Position numbers and translations under genes: made by a program. Source: Candidatus Flexifilum affinis (GTDB lineage: Bacteria > Chloroflexota > Anaerolineae > Aggregatilineales > Phototrophicaceae). Taken from it: a stretch of DNA of 64,000 bases. The DNA is taken from contig JADJPJ010000006.1 in assembly GCA_016713325.1 (NCBI GenBank), positions 1-64,000 of the forward strand. Direction: 5' to 3'. Each line of letters opens with the position of its first letter. The stretch's first letter is position 1. This document shows positions 60,792 through 64,000 of this stretch, in pieces. Below the pieces are notes generated by a model. The model made no database searches. It saw only the letters and a list, made by a program, of their open reading frames with translations, and was not told the DNA's origin.

Positions 60792-62216
60792 CTAGACCCC
60801 ACTGAGTGAGACGATTTTGCGGATCGTTCGGAGCATGATGTTCACGTCCAGGAGCAGCGACTGATGGCGGATATAGTATAGGTCATATTGCAGCTTCACC
60901 ATCGCATCTACATCGTTCGATCCGTAGTCATAGCGCACCTGCGCCCAGCCGGTCAGGCCAGGCCGCACGACCAGTCGCGTCCGATAAAACGGAATCTGCT
61001 CGGTCAGCCGCGCGACGTGCTCCGGCCGCTCCGGCCGCGGTCCGACGATGCTCATGTCGCCGCGCAGCACGTTGATGAGCTGGGGCACTTCGTCGAGACG
61101 GCTTTTGCGCATCAGCCGTCCAAAGCGTGTGACCCGGCTGTCACCCTTCTGACTGAAGACTGCACCGGTGACGGCCTCGGCATCGGGGACCATCGAACGC
61201 AGCTTGTAGACGGTGAACGGCCGGCCGTGTCGACCGATGCGCTGCTGCAAATAGAAGATTGGGCCGGGCGAATCGACGTACAGGATGAGCGCGATGAGCG
61301 GGAAGAGCAAGACGAAGATCGTCATGCCAAACAGGGCCAGAAGCATGTCGAGCAGGCGCTTGATCGGCGGATAAGGGTCAAGGAGACCGTCGGCATTCTT
61401 GATTGACAGGAAGACGACGGCCCAGTCGGCGCTGATGTGGCGGATGGGCACACGGCCGGTGATACGCTCGTATTCCAGCGCCATCGGCACGACCGAGATG
61501 CCGGCTTCATAGGCGTCCATCACGCCCTGGAAGGACTCGTTGTCCAGTCGCGATGTCTCCGTGACGATGAGCAGACTGATGCGATCGCGCCTTACGAAGT
61601 TCATCAGGTCCGCCCCAGTACCCAAGACCGGCACCTCGGCGATCCGCGTGCCGACCTGACTGTTGTCGCCAATGACACCATACAGGTCGTACTCACCCTG
61701 CGCTTCGGCCCGAATCGTCTTGACAATCAATTCGGCGGAGGGATCGGCCCCGACGATCATCGTGCGCCGGCGGTCGCTCACCCACCCCACCAGGAACGGG
61801 CGGTTGAAACGCCATAGGCCAATGAGAATGAGCGAAGCAGCCCCATAGTAGAGCACGAACAGGCGCGGCAGGGCGCCGATCGGCGCGAGGAAGAAGACCA
61901 GCACGTAGACCACCCACGTCTGAAGGGTGATCAGAATGAGACGTTGAAACGTTCGCGGTCGGCTGGCGGCTATCTTGAGGTCGAAGAAGTCATTGGCGCT
62001 GGCCAGGAGCAGCCAGATCGCCGACAGAATGATGAACCAGCCGCTGCGAGGCAGGATAAAACTGGCATCAAACGGGTCGCCCGAAACCCCTGTCCAGATG
62101 CGCATGGCGATCAGCACAGAGATTAGCACCGCCGCCAGATCGCCCAGGGCCAGCAGGAGCCGGCGCTCGGAGATAGGAAGCTGTGGACGTCGACGTGGCA
62201 GCGGCGAGAAAAACAT
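60792..62216 (-). CDS. WbaP-type polyprenyl-phosphate sugar-phosphate transferase
   Basis: This 474-residue protein has four or five N-terminal membrane helices, a Rossmann-like CoA-binding middle (RRTMIVGADPSAELIVKTIR, LGTGADLMNFV) and the C-terminal catalytic domain. The latter has FYLQQRIGRHGRPFTVYKLR, SRLDEVPQLINVLRGDMSIV, GPRPERPEHV and VRPGLTGWAQV. It starts exopolysaccharide or capsule repeat units by transferring a sugar phosphate to undecaprenyl phosphate. The ATG at 62,216 has a GGAGAG ribosome site and overlaps the stop of the upstream YfhO-type gene. Confidence 0.9.
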   Translation of the reverse strand: MFFSPLPRRRPQLPISERRLLLALGDLAAVLISVLIAMRIWTGVSGDPFDASFILPRSGWFIILSAIWLLLASANDFFDLKIAASRPRTFQRLILITLQTWVVYVLVFFLAPIGALPRLFVLYYGAASLILIGLWRFNRPFLVGWVSDRRRTMIVGADPSAELIVKTIRAEAQGEYDLYGVIGDNSQVGTRIAEVPVLGTGADLMNFVRRDRISLLIVTETSRLDNESFQGVMDAYEAGISVVPMALEYERITGRVPIRHISADWAVVFLSIKNADGLLDPYPPIKRLLDMLLALFGMTIFVLLFPLIALILYVDSPGPIFYLQQRIGRHGRPFTVYKLRSMVPDAEAVTGAVFSQKGDSRVTRFGRLMRKSRLDEVPQLINVLRGDMSIVGPRPERPEHVARLTEQIPFYRTRLVVRPGLTGWAQVRYDYGSNDVDAMVKLQYDLYYIRHQSLLLDVNIMLRTIRKIVSLSGV

Positions 62217-64000
62217 CAGTCTCTCCTCGCGTCGGCGCGGACCCGGAACAAGACCAACAAGCCGAGCAGTGAAACTGTGCTGATTAGCGCCCCCGGCAGG
62301 GCCCATACCGGCCCATAGCGGAACTGGACCACGCTCGAACCCGCATCCACCTGAACCGCTCGGAAGGCAAGATTGGCCGTGAATATGGGCGCGGGAGAAT
62401 CGTTGACCACCGCCGACCAGCCAGGATACTGCGTATCCGCCAGCACCAGCCAGGAATCGCGCTCAGCCTCGACGGCCAGTTCGACAAAGCCGCCATCGTC
62501 ACGCACTATCTGCACACTGCCCGACACAGGAAGCGGTTCGGCACAGCCCGCGTCGCCAAGGAAATGCACCTGGCCATAGGGGTCCCAGGCAGGGTCCGAC
62601 AGGCTCGCGCGCAGGGAGTCGTCCGTCGTGTGCCAGCAGGCTGACCGCACCAACCAGGCGCGCGGCGCATCTGCGGCCAGCACGGTCTGCCCTGCCCTAT
62701 CCATGACCATCCCGGCGCCGGCCGCCTGCACGAGCGCGTCTGAACCGATGCTGTCCAGGAGTTCCATATAGTCGAGATGCAGGCTGGGCTGGAGTGGGTC
62801 GAAGTTGTTGAGCACCGACGCATTATCCAGCATGTTCATGTCCGGCAGCAGACTGTCGCGGTACGCCTCCCGGCTTTCGGTCAGCAGACGATAGTCGTCG
62901 AAACGCAGGAATTGTTCGTAGCGCACCGCCTCAAGCCGGTCCGGCCGCCAGTAAGCGCGAGTCGCCGTTTCGCGAGGCCGAGGATCGTAGAAATCGGCGT
63001 TCGTCGTCGGGTTGGTGCCCCATGATGCGTAGACCAGGTCTGCCGCCAGCACCAACAGGACGAGTACTCCCCAGCGCGAATGCTTCGGCGAGTCCGGGGC
63101 AGGCTGTGAAAGTGTCAGAAATGCCGACGCCATCGAAAGCAGGCCGACGCTGATCACCGCGCGGGCGAGCAGGTTGACCGCCGGAATCGCCGACGGCGCC
63201 AGGAGCTGCATCCCAAAGACCAGGATGACGGCGATGGCGGCCCCGGCGAACAGGCGCGTCGACCATCGCCGCGTCAGCCGGCCCCGCCACCAGAAGGATG
63301 CGCCGATTCCGCCGAGGATGCTCAGTCCGGTGACCGTCCAGAGATGCCAGCGAACCGGCGCCTGAAAAGCGTCGAAGGTTGGGACGTTTTTGAAGAGGAA
63401 TGGGAAGACCGGTGTGTTGACCCCGCGCCGGGGCATAGCTGAGATTCATGGCGAAGTCGAAGCTCACCCCATCGGAGCGCTGGGACTGCCCCAGCAGTTC
63501 TGCCGTGCCCATCAGTTGAAGCACGGCAATGCCCAGGCCCAGAAGCAGTCCGGCCAGTGCAGCGGCGATCCCGAACGGACGGCGGGGCGCCTGGAGGATC
63601 TGAACGATCAAGGTGAACAATCCGGTGAGCAGCAGGGTGTACCAGGCCGTCTGCGCGTGGCCGGCCAGCAGCAAAAGGGCCGTGAAGATGGCCATCCAAC
63701 CGATGCGGCGTGGAGTCACCTGTTCAATCAACCGGACCGACATCCACAGCAGCCAGGGAAGCCAGGCGGCGGCCTCGACCATCGGGAATGTTCCGGCGCG
63801 CGCCACCAGATAGCCTGAAAGCCCAAAGGCCAGCGTAGAGACGCCGCGCCCCAGCGACGGAATGCCGAGCGCACCGGTCAGGGTCCACATGCCGATGCCG
63901 GCAATAAACAGATGCGCGACGGCGGTGAGGCTCATCATCCGTGCCGCGGGAAGGATCAATCCCGGCCAGTTCAGCGGATAAAGTAGCGCGGACTGGTAGT
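62216..64000 (-). CDS. YfhO-family membrane protein, 5' end beyond the window (one apparent frameshift)
   Basis: The gene enters from beyond 64,000. The first visible residues, SALLYPLNWPGLILPAA, are the conserved YPLN motif near the N-terminus of YfhO-type proteins, which modify lipoteichoic acid or other glycans. About ten hydrophobic segments follow, then a C-terminal beta domain (VQIVRDDGGFVELAVEAERD, WLVLADTQYPGWSAVVN) ending at 62,216. The frame slips near 63,430: MNLSYAP should continue as RRGVNTPVFPFLFKNVP; adding one C in a C run restores it. Confidence 0.7.

Overview
The window looks like chromosome of a GC-rich Chloroflexota bacterium, probably Anaerolineae-like. The basis is family content and is an inference: a DHH-CBS-polyA polymerase fusion enzyme, TadE/TadG pseudopilins with Thr/Pro-rich tails, an ABC sugar importer with its own catabolic genes, a DUF2085 protein, and a surface-protein repeat common in Chloroflexota. 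No rRNA, tRNA or CRISPR array was recognised.

Positions 1-12,310 are an accessory region. It starts with a gene-poor, hairpin-rich stretch (575-1220). A ParA ATPase follows, flanked by two small ribbon-helix-helix (RHH) genes. The downstream RHH gene is bracketed by two identical 18-bp inverted repeats inside clusters of CGTTCG words, as expected of a plasmid-type partition locus. Next come a comM gene unlike the local comM remnants, an AT-richer TIR-NACHT-HEAT STAND protein (a candidate anti-phage NLR), an IS5-type transposase remnant and a membrane protein. Three degraded 3' pieces of another comM then alternate with a nitroreductase gene and a cut-off DUF1905 gene. This looks like an island that has repeatedly used comM as its integration site.

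Positions 12,336-27,690 are mostly carbohydrate metabolism: a phosphofructokinase, glucose-6-phosphate isomerase, a TauE/SafE exporter, and a seven-gene minus-strand operon. In transcription order the operon encodes an L-fucose-isomerase-like protein, a solute-binding protein, two permeases, a second PFK-family kinase, a DhnA-type class I aldolase and a GH4 glycosidase. Together they give import, hydrolysis, isomerisation, phosphorylation and aldol cleavage of one glycoside. The sugar is unknown; sulfoquinovose is one testable candidate. An M1-type metallopeptidase lipoprotein follows.

Positions 27,838-40,387 carry a UbiA prenyltransferase, small membrane and lipoproteins, a CCA-adding enzyme, a cupin, a sulfite-oxidase-like protein, a Tat-exported L,D-transpeptidase-like protein without its catalytic motif, thiol-redox proteins (CcdA-TlpA fusion and TlpA), a DUF2085 protein and a large polytopic membrane protein.

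Positions 40,491-54,952 combine signalling and Tad pili: a histidine kinase, a lone receiver, a LuxR-type regulator ending in a HisKA domain, three Tad pseudopilins (one with a vWA domain), two OmpR-type regulators, a GAF-rich kinase and a PspA-like protein. Positions 55,008-64,000 are an envelope-glycan cluster: four GT-C-like or YfhO-type membrane proteins, one further multi-TM protein and a WbaP-type sugar-phosphate transferase.

At least ten apparent single-base frameshifts occur in seven genes. Most can be repaired by adding one base, several in short C or G runs. I read them mainly as assembly indels, so most interrupted genes are listed as CDS with the break described.
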